Shown here one piece after another: positions 1 through 11,500 of a DNA stretch of 32,936 nt. Source of the stretch: Silene noctiflora. Lineage: Eukaryota > Streptophyta > Magnoliopsida > Caryophyllales > Caryophyllaceae. Each line of letters starts with the position of its first letter. The stretch's first letter is position 1. The translations under genes and the position numbers were made by a program. The notes beneath the pieces were generated by a model, which was given only the letters and a program-made list of their open reading frames with translations, was not told where the DNA came from and searched no databases. The DNA lies in contig VHZZ01000473.1 in NCBI GenBank assembly GCA_009801015.1, positions 74,062 to 106,997 of the forward strand, in the 5' to 3' direction.

Positions 1-653
1 CCGAGTATAAATCGTAATAAATCTAAGTCGATTTTAATGTGAACAATTTAGGATAATTACGAAATTTGTATTTAATAAATTATAATTGTTAAATGTGGAA
101 AATAAAACAAATATACAAAATAACCATAAATAATATAAACTAACTCTAGTTAATTCATTAACTACATGTGCAAAATTACTAAACTAACCCTAGTTTAATC
201 AACCCTAAGTAACCATAGTTTGATACGTGTCGCATAACGATTAGCTTGTGTATAAGGTCACATACACAATGTGTATGTGTAGCCTTTTCTGGCTGTATTT
301 ATCATTACCCATTAAAGTTAGCTTAGCTATTAAAGTTAGCTATCAGTTAGCTTAGCAAATTAATGCTTCCATGCATAATTTCAATCAAAATTAATGATTC
401 ACACCGGTTAGATATCAATTAGCTTAGCTATTAAAGTTATAATAAGAGGTAATGTTTATAACTTATGTCTGAATCTCGTTGACAACATATTCCATACGAA
501 GTATTACCCTTGTGGGTGATCTCTTAACACCCCATAAAGAATTTTTCTGTGGCTAAATGAGCTTCTTTATTTTTATTTTCTTTTTTTCTAGATTTTTGGT
601 TTACCGTATTTCCAATCATTAAAGACATGTAACTCTTAGAATCGAAGAAATAG

Positions 654-846
654 GAAAGCCGCTTGGAACACTAACGGGCTAACGACTTCACTACTTATGC
701 ATGCATGATATAGCTTCTTTCAGTCTGATGAGGGATAAAGTCGCTGGTCTAACTAGCGGCTTTTACTTTGTAAAAATCTTACAAATACACGTGTTATTAA
801 TGTTATGAAATATAGTAAAGTCGCTACCTTAATTGGCGGCTTTACC
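654..846. repeat. Three related short hairpins (AAGTCGCT...AGCGGCTTT)
   Basis: The same imperfect stem occurs three times within 200 bp. At about 736-768 AAAGTCGCT is followed after a short loop by AGCGGCTTT. At about 815-845 AAAGTCGCT is followed by GGCGGCTTT. At about 654-691 the motif lies in the opposite orientation (AAAGCCGCT...ACGACTT). The stems pair with a central G-T/A-C mismatch. I do not recognise the family; they may be ends of a degraded element. Confidence 0.4.
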
Positions 847-1051
847 TAAAATTAGGAAAATAAATAAATAAATAAATAAAACTGATGATGTAGACCCATT
901 AACCCCAAATAGTTTGAAACAAACCCTAAAATTCCAATTAATTTCCCAAATAACATCATTTAGCCAAAAAAATCCCACATAAATCCAATTCACACCAAAG
1001 TATCCATCCTCTATAGATACGGAGAATGTAAGATAAATTTTAAAATCTATG

Positions 1052-1298
1052 TAAGTAGTTAGGGCTGTGCAGTGGTCTAAAATCGGACCGGAATTAGTTT
1101 GGATCGAAACCGAAATCGATACAAATTCCGACCGGAACTGGACCGGAAAAATTTCGGTACAATACTTAACCGGACCAGTTAGACCAGAATTATTTTTACA
1201 TATCCACAAATTTCAAACCGATTAGACCAGAATTATTTTTACATATCCACAAATTTCGGACTGGTTAGACCAGAATTATTAGTAGGCTTATAAGTAGT
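1052..1298. mobile_element. Small non-autonomous hAT-like element with 8-bp TSD
   Basis: The octamer TAAGTAGT occurs at 1052-1059 and again, identical, at 1291-1298. The enclosed 231 bp (1060-1290) begins TAGGGCTG and ends GTAGGCTTA, giving weak terminal inverted repeats that share the TAG/CTA-type ends typical of hAT elements. An 8-bp duplication is the hAT hallmark. The interior is rich in ACCGGA/TCCGGT and holds a 43-bp tandem repeat. It has no coding capacity. Confidence 0.55.
1178..1280. repeat. 43-bp tandem repeat, about 2.4 copies
   Basis: TTAGACCAGAATTATT recurs with spacing of exactly 43 bp (AGACCAG at 1181, 1224 and 1267). The first two copies also share TTTACATATCCACAAATTTC. The array lies inside the small hAT-like element and probably arose after its insertion or is part of its family structure. 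Confidence 0.75.
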
Positions 1299-1619
1299 TT
1301 GATATATATTGAAGCCTTGATGTAAAATGTACAAGTTTCTTATTGTCGATTCATTTAGTATGTTACGTCAATTTGTTATAATGGTGCATCTCTTGTGTAC
1401 CATGGTGACCACTGACAACGATTTCCTTTTCTCATTAACGAGTGTAGATTCTCCGTCCTATTTCGATACCCATTTTGGGTCGATCTCACTACTCTTTCCT
1501 TTTAACACATCACCTACTTAATACCGTAATTTACACAATCTATTTTATGAGAATGTTAATGTCAGAAAGAAAAATAGTACTACTTTCGATTTTTTAAAAT
1601 TGTCCACTTTTTAAGATTT

Positions 1620-2060
1620 GTGACGTTGTTTTTTTCAGCTTAATTTCGGATCAGATCAAGTTGTTTCAGTTTAGCTCAATTTATTTCAACTTTATTCATT
1701 TCAGCAACTTTCAATTCAGTTCAGCACACTTTAGCTCAATTCATTTCAGTTTAGATCGGATCCATTCAACTAAAAAAAAAAGGCCTAAGAATAATTTTAG
1801 TTAAACAGAACAATTCCTAAAAATCGGAGGGAATAACGCCCTATTCTTTTGAACTTAAAGTCACTTAATTTAAGTTCACTTCAGATCTTATAAGTTCAGT
1901 TCAAAAAAGTTCAGATCAATAAGTTCAGTTCAGTTCAGATCCAATAAGTTCAGAAAAGTTCAGATTCTATAAATTTAGTTCAAATCCTATAAATTCAGGT
2001 TAGGTTAGTTCAGATCAAATCAATTCAATTGAGTTCAAATACAATCAATCCAAAAAATAG
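1620..2060. repeat. TTCAGTTCAG-type degenerate low-complexity repeat
   Basis: About 440 bp is built from variations of TTCAGTTCAG, AGTTCAGATC and TTCATTTCAG, interrupted near 1770-1850 by an A-rich stretch. No ORF of note lies here. Its composition suggests an expanded simple repeat or the end of an unidentified element. Confidence 0.55.
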
Positions 2061-2172
2061 AGCCTAATACATAAAGAGACACGAAAATGAAACGGAAGAT
2101 CTACGCTCCGCATTACCTTACATACCTTATACTCCAATATATGATGTGCCTCTTGTGAGAAGAAGAGGGCAA

Positions 2173-2272
2173 AGTAATTTGTAGGACAGGCCAACATGAC
2201 ATTTTAAACCGAAAGTTCTTAAGAGTCCCCACAAAGTTGGGACACTTCTTCTTTGTCTGTCCTAATAATTAC
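2173..2272. repeat. About 100-bp inverted-repeat unit
   Basis: GTAATTTGTAGGACAG at about 2174 is the near inverse complement of CTGTCCTAATAATTAC ending at about 2272, and the interior contains a smaller palindrome, GTCCCcacaaagttGGGAC. It could be a MITE relic or a transcribed hairpin. No target duplication is evident. Confidence 0.35.
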
Positions 2273-2679
2273 CAACTGTACGTTCTGAAGAGTATATATT
2301 AAGTACTTGTACACTCCCTACTTTAGAAACCTTAATTAAGGTATCAAAATTTGTGCATACTTTTTTTAGCCAAATTTTAAGGTATCTAATCTAACTACTA
2401 CTTAGGTACCTTACAACTACAAGTACATACCATAAAAAGCAACATATAATAACGGCTACAAAAGCTGCAGCAAATCAAGACTACTGCAAGAATTCAGCAT
2501 GCCTATCTGAGAAAACATAGTAAAGTATGTCTTACTTCTCTACATTTCAAGTATCCTTTTTTTAACGAGGTAAATAGCAGTTTTTCTGATGTGTACTTTA
2601 AGATACACGTTAAAAAGTTATATTAAGAAAGATTTAGAATATGTTCTTGTAATCTCATTTTTACCATAGTTAATGAAAG

Positions 2680-3092
2680 AAATTTTGTGAATCCTTCTTA
2701 ATGTGTGTTCCAAGCCGTATTTACGTGGACACGTTTATTATGTCTCATTATTGTTGTGTAGATTGGTCGTATTGTATGATAGCTAGCTCTCGCTATCATA
2801 CTAAGGGTAAAATTAAAATTAGATGAAAAACTACTCTGTATATATTATGAAAAAATTTCGTGAATCTTTCTTAATATAGCTTCGTAATGTGTGTTCTAAG
2901 GTTAATACACGTTAGTAAAAGTGTAGAACTTATTTGTATTTACGTTAGCATTATAAGAAATATTTACATGGACACATTTTATTATGTCTCATTATCGTTG
3001 TGTAGATTGGTCGTATTGTATGATAGCTAGCTCTCCTTATCATACAAGGGTAAAATTAAAATTAGATGAAAGACTACTCCGTATATATTAAC
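2680..3092. repeat. Diverged direct duplication, about 170-240 bp per copy
   Basis: The block at about 2680-2850 is repeated at about 2855-3092. Both contain a GTGAATC-TTCTTAAT head, a TGGACAC-TTATTATGTCTCATTAT core, TTGTGTAGATTGGTCGTATT, a GATAGCTAGCTCTC stretch and a GGTAAAATTAAAATTAGATG tail. The second copy carries an extra stretch near 2900-2955. It lies in the upstream region of the phosphatase gene. Confidence 0.7.
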
Positions 3093-3100
3093 TTAAGAAC

Positions 3101-3232
3101 ACTGACTCTGAACAAGATCTTTTAACCTTAAGTTATGTTACGACGGTTTGGACTTTAAAGCTTAACAGTGACTCTGGACAAGATCTTTTAACCTTAAGTT
3201 ATGTTACGACGGGTTGGCCTTTAAGGCTCTGT
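3101..3232. repeat. 66-bp tandem duplication
   Basis: GACTCTG starts at 3104 and again at 3170, and the following AAGATCTTTTAACC and AAGTTATGTTACGACG tracts are repeated with only a few differences. This recent-looking tandem duplication is about 400-540 bp upstream of the phosphatase start codon, so it may alter promoter spacing. Confidence 0.75.
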
Positions 3233-3591
3233 AACATAAGTTTCAACTCGAAATTTCAAAATGTATGTCACCTTACAACTTATAACAACTCGACTCATAT
3301 CTCCGTGCCTTACTAGCTTCAACCAGTTCTCTTAAGATAACAATATTGGCCTTAAGATGAAAACGAGTTAATAAGACAAACTTTTTGTTGGTCCTTAAGT
3401 ATTCCTTTTGTCTAATCTATCATGCATACTTGATTAGTTGTAAGTTTCAGACAGTTATTATTGTCATCTTAAACAAGAATTTGTGTACCAACTTATATCG
3501 ATTTGTAATTCGTCTATTACAATAAACTTAATGGATCTATCCATGATTTGGTGTAGGTAAAGTGTAAACAATCTTGGAGAATTTGGTTGAT

Positions 3592-3612
3592 TATATATAT
3601 ATATATATATAA
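3592..3612. repeat. (TA)n microsatellite just upstream of the TPP start
   Basis: An uninterrupted run of about ten TA units ends about 30 bp before the ATG at 3641. It is probably in the 5' leader or core promoter of the phosphatase gene and is likely length-polymorphic. Confidence 0.8.
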
Positions 3613-3640
3613 ATAATCATTCATTAGGCTGTCTACTACA

Positions 3641-6600
3641 ATGGGACTTCCCAAGTTGATTGCTAAACTCACCAGATTGAAAACAACCTCAACCTCAAAT
3701 TTTGATGAGGAGAAGACTACAAATTGGCAACTATATGATTCTTGGCTGGTTAGTATTTTGCTATTATTATCTCTTTACATTGAAAATACATATTATCGGC
3801 AATGGCGGAACTAGAGGAAGGCTAGCAAAGCACTTGCCCCCGTTGAAGTATGAAAATTTGAAAGTTTTTAGTTAAAATTTTCACTTTTTTTTAGGTTCAC
3901 TTATGCCATTACTTGTTCGTCCTCACTGATATTTCCTGTCCTGTCTGATTTCAAATCGTGTATCCGCCACTGATTGTCGATGAGGCCATCTCAATAAAGA
4001 GTGAGACTATTTAACTAGTGTGCATGATATGACCTTCTCAACTTTATGATATTGTATCCATGAGCACTAAGAAGTAAGAACGCTTGGTAAGAGGTTGCTC
4101 TAACTTAGACAAAGGTTTCAAGTTCAAACCTAAGAATGCAGTAGTATTAAAACTCATGATTGAGAGCGTTACCGCCTTTTCAATGTTCCTACCCGACTTG
4201 AATCTGGACAAAACCAGATGATATACACCCCACACAATGTTTGTGATACTCTAAGCTCTAATTTATGAATTGCATTTTATTTTTTGTAATAAACCAGAAA
4301 AAACACCCTTCAGCATTAGATACATTCCAAGAGATGATGTGTGCAGCTCGAGGGAAAACAATTGCAATATTTTTGGATTATGATGGAACTCTTTCACCTA
4401 TTGTAAACGATCCCGACATGGCCTTCATGACCGATAAGGTAAACAATTTCGAGTAATTAAGTATGGGGATTTTCACACTTGTCCCTTTATTTTTATTTTT
4501 ATTTTGTTTTCTAAGGTGTATCCCGCTTAAAAAAAAAAAATAATAATAATAATAATTGTGTCTATAACATCCTGAATAAATCGTCAATTCATAAAATGAG
4601 AGTAGAATGTGGTTTTCTCATGGACTTGAAGTTATCATAAATTTAATTATTTTATTTTTTGTAAGCAGTGATACAAATTTTTCAAATTTATTATTTAGCG
4701 GCCTTGTGATTAATTGTGTTATAATTTTTCTTTCACGGATACTATCACGACAATAATTAGACACGCATCAGAATTCCCAGAAAAAAATTTACTTATACAT
4801 ATATGCACATACATGAAAAAATTCTGGGAACCCGTTTGATGTACCGCGTCACGCGACGAAACACAATAACTAATGAGAATGTTTGTATTATTTCACTTAG
4901 ACTATTTATCGTTTACATAATAATTTTTCATGGATCTTGTCATGACCAATCGACAATGATTAGACACACATAATTCCCAAAAGAAAATTATTTTGTACTT
5001 TCATGAAAAATTCTTAGGTGCACTTGACGTGCTACGTTACCACGTAACATGTCACGTATACTCTATGTCACGTATACTCTAACTAATGAGAATGTTTCTG
5101 AATACTGCAGATGCGGACAGTGGTGCATGACGTAGCTTCTTGTTTCCCAACTTCAATTATCAGTGGGAGGAGCAGAGATAAGGTAATATTTAGTTCATCT
5201 TCGAGAGTTGGTCTCTTTTATGACGGGTCATAAATTATAACGGAGAAAATATAGCCATTTTATGATAAAAAGTAATCGTCCACAAATTTTTATTTATCAA
5301 TATTAAGTACGGAAAGATTTTCAAGATTATTTTACTAAATATGGTAAATATGAGCTTTTTTTTTTGGCAGCCGTAAAAAAAGGTTCTTATACGGATGGTA
5401 TTTGTCTCATTTGGTCAAATACACTTATTTTACTAATACCGTAAACTAATACAACAACGTAACTACATCGGGTTACAAAAGTGTGTTGATGGCGTACGGA
5501 TAACTGAACGCTGAAATCAACTTCAACATTCGTGGTAAATATGAATTTGAACTATAATTTGTGATATATTTTCAACCATCTTTCCCTAATCCGTATCAGA
5601 TAATGCTACATTTTATAATAAAAATGATCACATTTCTCCGTTACAGAAGTACTTGTGAGCGTCACAAATGAGAATTTGTGCATCTTCTTTGGATGATTAA
5701 TTATTAACGTTGACCATGTGTTTTTTTGATTAGGTGTATGAATTTGTAAAGTTAGAGAACGTATATTATGCAGGAAGCCATGGAATGGATATTATGGCTC
5801 CATTGCATCCATTAAAGACCATTAATTTCAAGTTTCCTGCAAAAGCTGTTGATCGTAAGGTTTGTCATAAATAGTGTGTAGTAGGGCTGAAAATAATCCG
5901 ATTTCCGATATCCGGTCCAAATCTGATCCGAACTTTTGAATATCCGATTCGATAATTAAGTTTGGATCGGATATGTAATCCGATTTTTTTTTATTTGGAT
6001 TGAATATGGATATTAGTTTTAAAACATTTCGATATCCGATTCGATCCGAAAATATATTTTTCTATTATTTATTAATTACTCTAGTATTTCATCATTTTTT
6101 TTTTCATTTATGAGTGTCTTCATAATATTATCTTTTTATTGTTTTGGAAATGTTCCATTTTTACATATTTTTTGAAACTTTTATCGCTATTTTAAGGGAA
6201 TTTTTTATAATTCATGGGAAGTAGCACTTCCCCCATTTCTACAAAAAAAAAAAAAAAAAAAAGTAACCAAACAACTCCATTTTTTATAATTCATGCGAAT
6301 TTTTTCCAAGGGCAACCAAACAACTCCTAAGTATATTTTGAGTTCTCTTAAAAAAACAAAAAATAAATTAGACACGTGAGGTGATACATTAGCCTAAAAA
6401 ATAGTTAAACACAAGAACATGTAACTTTTACATGAATTTTTATGTCGAGATCATTGAAATAGGAAAAAGGCAAATCATCACATAAGACTAGAGGGCGAAA
6501 ATGATATCGTTTCAAACATAATCGTTCGGGTAAATTGAAATATGGATATTTGATGGATATCTCTGCATGACTGCATCCAATCCGGATCCGAACATTGTTG

Positions 6601-7767
6601 GAATATGGATATCTTAGCTAGTGCTTTATTTGGATCAGATATCCGATCCATGCGCTACTCTTTACCTTCTCATGCAATGTCCCTTTCTATTGTAGGGAAA
6701 TAAGCTTGCTATCTACCAACCTGCAAACAAGTACCTGCCTGAAATCAAGCAGGTAGACACTCAACATCCAAATTTCACACCATTCTTGAAATTGTCCCTA
6801 AAGTCCTAAACTATTCTTTGGCGATTGGTCATCTGTAAAACCGTTGTATGTTACAGCGGACTTATTATTGCTGTTATTAAATGGGGTGCGTAGAATAAGA
6901 CGAGGTTGTTGTAAATGGGAATGTTGTGAAACTTTGAGCAATGACCGAGTTGCGTTTGTAGATACAGAAATCCCTTATAGAGAAGACGAGTGTTATTGAA
7001 GGTGTCCAGATCGAAGATAACAAATTCTGCATGTCGGTCCACTTCAGAAATATGTTAAACCAGGTAAATTTTCGACTGAGGTTCTGATATCGCTCCTTTG
7101 CCCAAATTCATGGCTCACTTGATTCTTCAAAGTGCAGGATTTGAACGAATTAGAGCACAAAGTTAACTCGGTACTAGAAGAACATCCAAATTTCCGCCTA
7201 ACTCGAGGTAAAAAGGTACTGTCGGGAGAGCATCAATACAAGTTTTCAACAAAAAACATGAACAGAGCTCTTCATGAGGTGAATCTTACAGTTTTTATTA
7301 ACTACATCAGGTGCTCGAAATACGGCCTCCGGTTGATTGGGATAAAGGCCATGCTCTAGAATACTTGCTCGACAGCCTGGGATTGTCTTCCTCCAACGAT
7401 GTCCTTCCTATATACATTGGTGACGACACGAGTGATGAAGACGCCTTCAAGGTATCCGTCTATTCTCAATTAATGTCCTCTGCTAAGACAGACGAATCTA
7501 TATAACCGACTCACCATGTCCTACTCTAGGGCTGTCTTACCCAAGACCTGTACAAAAAATTACAAATGTTTCTTATCATGCTCCGAAATCTAATTTAATT
7601 TTGTGGAAACATAGTGTATACATCAGAAGAGACAAGGCTACTCGATCATTGTGTCTTCCATGCCAAGAGAAACATGGGCATCGTATTCCTTGTACGACAC
7701 ATCAGAAGTCATGTTATTCTTAGAACACTTAGCAAAGTGGAAGAGGGAACATGAAGGCAACTCCTAA
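3641..7767 (+). CDS. TPP: Trehalose-6-phosphate phosphatase (nine exons, 325 aa)
   Basis: It hydrolyses trehalose 6-phosphate to trehalose and phosphate, the second step of plant trehalose synthesis, and sets the level of this sugar signal. Exons inferred by hand: 3641-3748, 4298-4438, 5111-5182, 5734-5859, 6696-6752, 6962-7063, 7138-7215, 7311-7451, 7615-7767; all GT-AG, all phase 0. HAD motif I is [10 protein letters not shown] (D63 nucleophile, D65), then SGRSRDK (101-107), YYAGSHGMD (118-126), WDKG with K240, and the metal-binding loop [10 protein letters not shown] (265-274). The start is supported by an in-frame TAA at 3614 and by the family-typical lead-in YDSWL-KKHPSAL across the first junction. 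The N-terminus is short (about 36 aa before the conserved region). The usual GDDRTDEDAF is altered (R to T268, T to S269) and the VLR-RGQGFGILVS strand reads [14 protein letters not shown], so activity may be changed. It is closest by eye to Arabidopsis TPPF-like members. The last acceptor (7614) is the least certain. Confidence 0.9.
4057..4250 (+). mobile_element. Putative tRNA-derived SINE in TPP intron 1
   Basis: A box-A-like GCTTGGTAAGAGG (from about 4082) is followed about 35 bp later by a box-B-like GTTTCAAGTTCAAACC. This is the spacing and order of a tRNA-derived pol III promoter, followed by a non-tRNA body. Plant SINE heads look like this. The ends and any target-site duplication could not be fixed. 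Confidence 0.4.
4725..5095. repeat. Diverged direct duplication in TPP intron 2
   Basis: Two units of roughly 160-210 bp share CACGA/CATGA-type starts, AATTAGACACGCAT versus GATTAGACACACAT, AATTCCCA followed by an A-rich stretch, CATGAAAAA-TTCT, and both end in AACTAATGAGAATGTTT (4868-4884 and 5080-5096). The second unit also has an internal 17-bp repeat, TGTCACGTATACTCTA. It ends just upstream of exon 3. Confidence 0.6.
5882..6657. mobile_element. hAT-like non-autonomous element in TPP intron 4
   Basis: The 5' side starts TAGGGCTG and runs into a GATATCCGAT-type repeat. The 3' side is the inverse, GATATCCGATCCATGCGCTA, so the reverse complement begins TAGCGC-ATGGATCGGATATC. Similar TAGGG(C/G)TG elements with subterminal CCGATATCCG are common in plant introns. 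The middle is AT-rich with an A20 run at 6243-6262. I could not find a convincing 8-bp duplication (flanks GTGTGTAG and CTCTTTAC), so the exact ends are approximate. Confidence 0.45.
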
Positions 7768-8596
7768 GTCACACAAGGCATTACATAGCAGCAAGAAACT
7801 GTTGCTCATCATCTCGGATTTTCTCAGCTAATCGAATCTATGAGAAGCCGCTATTGACAAGCAGCTATATATGGCATTGTGTTGCAGCTCACTGACCCGA
7901 AATAGGAGCAGACAAGTAATGAGGAGAAGAGAGACATCATCTACCATTTTTCGGGTCTCAATATTCAGTTCTGATCAAATACCAAACTGCAACATCAGTA
8001 ATGAACAAAAAGATCCTACTGATTACAAGCACCCTTCTATATCTGTCCTTTCCGAAATGTAAATCCTCCAGATATATACTCGCATTGGTTTGCTTATAAT
8101 TATAAGAGTCCGCGTCGTTTATTCAGTAACTTCTTTGTAGCTAACTGTCAATGTCTAAGACTAGTAAAATAAAAACATCAAAAAAAGGTCATCTGTCAAA
8201 GAAAAGATTTCTCATTCATAAATTACATGAGCATTTGGCTTGATCTGAAAATAAGTTGGCTTAAAACAGTTTTACTGGAAACGCGCTACATTACTAAGAC
8301 AAATAAATCAACCAAGGACTAGTTTCACGAAATCATGTACTAACTAAGACCAAAAATATGCTTCATTCAAAATATATTGGGTGATTAGTGACAGCCTAAC
8401 ATGATTCAATGTTCGATCCAAAAGTTATTCTACTTACCTTTGATCTTAGTCATCTTACAATCTTGGATACTTTCTCCTACTGAAGTAAGTCCTGCTGTAC
8501 CTTTACTCCGACTCAACCCTATTCTGGCGTGTAGTGGAAAGGAGGATGACCAAGGCAGATATTGACCACAGCCATCTTGCATATGAGGCGTCATAT
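7768..8596. other. Convergent intergenic spacer (TPP / helicase 3' ends)
   Basis: 829 bp lie between the TPP stop codon and the helicase stop codon on the opposite strand. It must hold both 3' UTRs and poly(A) sites. The only open frame on the plus strand (7871-8062) has no family resemblance. Nothing else is recognised. Confidence 0.6.
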
Positions 8597-11500
8597 CTAC
8601 TTGGTACGCAACCCAGGGACATTTTTTAGGCCCATTTTACCAAGCACAACCTTAGAAATAGCTGGGGGGCTATCAAGCCCCATGCTTCGGCTAAACTCAT
8701 TTGCAAGCTCGACCAGTCTGGTTTTGTCACGTCCAACCATCTTGTTAGAATTGTAGTACCCGAGCCACGCCTGGTATGCTGCTTCCTTGTTCTTCATCTC
8801 CACTTTGGATAACGCACGATCCACCTAGTGTCAAAATTGGGTAATATATCATGAACAAAAATACGACGAAATCATCACAGACAAAAAAAACTTGATAGAG
8901 CACTAAGTTATTCAGACTAAGCTGCAAGTATCAGATATCAGTATGTGTCCCAAGTGTCAGATCTGACTAATTTTGGGGAAAAAAAAGACTTTGGTCTTAA
9001 ATGAAATGTCAAGCCACTCAAGTGTAGGTACACATGTATGACTTGTGAGTGTCCAGCATCCACCAACTATACAAGGGCGTGCTTTGGGGGATGGAGAATG
9101 AATAAGATCACTTACTTTCTTCCTCACATCAGGATCAACCATTGGCGGTGTTGCCTTGCTGATGGGAAGATCCTTGATAGTTTTCAAGAAGGAATCCTCC
9201 CAAGGTGCAAGTAGGAGTATCCCTTGCCCTTCCTTGCCTTTGCGCCCCGTTCTGCCAAGTCTATGAATGTATTGTTCCCTATCAGAAGGCAATCCCACCT
9301 GCAGATGAAGCAGTCTATTAAAATCACAAGTAAAAGAAGACTGGTATAGAAATAGTAATTATCTGTCCAATCGCAAAAAAAATGATATCAAATTCCTCGT
9401 GGTTGAGAAAGCAATGATAATATTACCTGTATGACAAGTGAGACATCTGGGTAATCAACTCCACGAGCTGAGACATCTGATGTTACAAGGATAAGACCCT
9501 TTGATTTGCGGAACTCATCAGATACTCTAGTCCTGTAACTCTGGGGTTTCCTTGAGTGAATCTCACGGACATTCAAGTTAAGTTCCCCAAGAAGATCGGA
9601 AACAAGTCTTGTCACCATAGCTGTGGTGCAGAAGACAAGTACCTGGAACAAAAATGTCAAGAATCCACATCAAAACCTGCAACAAGCATGTACCAGGCAT
9701 AAAAGAACGTGGTGTAAAACTTGTCATTTAACATGTAGTGTTTGGTAACGTCTCAATGAGTTGAGTCCAAAGATCTACAGTCTAAATTACTAAGATACTT
9801 GAATAGGGTTTCCATTATAGATCGAAACACATAATAATCATTTTTTCACAGAAGCTAGTTTCCTTTTGGCAGAAACTCGTGTCTTGAGAAACGTTGGGGG
9901 TACTGTTCTGGGGTTTAACATACAACTCAGAAAAAAAACACTCAAATATAACAACAAAAAATAATTTGTGTTCACATATATTACCTTATAGTTCACATCA
10001 TCAGCAATATGATCTTTAAGAATCGCATAAAGTAGTGGGAATTGGTTCTCCAAGGGGGCAACTAAATGCATCTGCCTGACCTGAAAAGTCAGTACATTGT
10101 AAGGAGTCAGCAAACACAGATTATATTGGTAAGAAATGGAATTTCTTGTAAGAGCAAGCTACCACAGAGCAGCATACCTGTGAATGAGTTTCCCCAGAAC
10201 CTTCTTCAACTGTGTTGATATATTCATAATCTCTTTTCAAAGCAATGTGGCAAATTTGACGGACCTTCAAACATGAATGTTCATCCAATATATTACTTTC
10301 ATGCCATAAATCAACCCCTTCCAACTAGCTAAAATCATTAGAAAAGAAACTGACCTCATCAGGTATAGTGGCTGAAAAGAGTAGTGTTTGTCTTTGCTTG
10401 GGAACTGCCGCAACAATTTTCTCAATGTCTTTACGAAATCCCATGTCTAACAAATGATCAGCTTCATCTAACACAAGTACTTTTACCCCCATTAGCCGAG
10501 TAGCAAAACCAGCAGTATTCTCAAGATGATCCCTGAGCCGTCCAGGTGTAGCCACAAGAATCTGTGCAGAAAATTATATTAACCACCTATCCTACGATAC
10601 AATTGAACAATATAGAGTTTAAAAAATATGACTTGATATATCAATTCCATAGGAATGGCTCACTAAACAGGTTTCAGTTCATTTTATTGTCATGTTTCAG
10701 TCCCTTTATAATTCTCAACACAGTTTCCAGTACGAGTCATATATAAACAAGGGCAAGGCTGCGTTAGTGCCCCCCTTATCCCACAATGCGCGGGAGCCCT
10801 TGAGGCAGTGGGATAATGTTGTTGCTGATATATCCATCCCAGCCTAGAAATAACTCAATAAGGCGAATCTCTATCTAAGAATGTTAGAAATTGATTTTAG
10901 ACAGATGGACCTAACTGTTCCATTTGAAAATTCAGTTTGTGGATCCAAGGATTTTTCGAACTCAATTTAAAAATGTTAGAAGTGCAAATTCAGAAACAAA
11001 CGGTTACAATTAGAGGCCTGCAACGGCTACAAGTTGTCTAAATGTTTTGCTTTAATTAAAAACTCAAAACCTTGTACATTTGAAGCACAATGAACCGACC
11101 TGACAAGGATTTGCCTGCATGCGTTTCTGCTCAATTGCAGGTCTTGTACCTCCAATCACTACTTGGACGCCAAGAAAAGTATGATATTTAAGCAAGGTTT
11201 TAGCTTCTGCAGCTGCTTGACTAGCAAGCTCACGAGTTGGGCATATAACAAGAACAAGAATTGGTGGTCGCCTATCATCACGACCAGTAGATGGTGTCTT
11301 TATCACAGCTTCAATAGACGGAAGCTGAAATCATGAACATGTCCCAGTAAATTTCTAGGAAGGAACAAGGAAATTTCAACTAAGTGAGCAATGGAATTCA
11401 ATCTTAAGAAAATCAATAGAACACTTGTAACTAGAGGAAGTATATATTACCAAAAAGGCTACAGTTTTTCCTGTGCCTGTTCTAGCCTTAGCCATGACAT

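Noticed and set aside
829..1209. 126-codon minus-strand open frame
   Set aside because: Runs across the small hAT-like element and a TAAA repeat, with no recognisable domain.
7132..7359. Open frame reading through TPP exon 7 into the next intron
   Set aside because: Family alignment supports a donor at 7216 and an acceptor before 7311; the read-through residues match nothing in TPPs.
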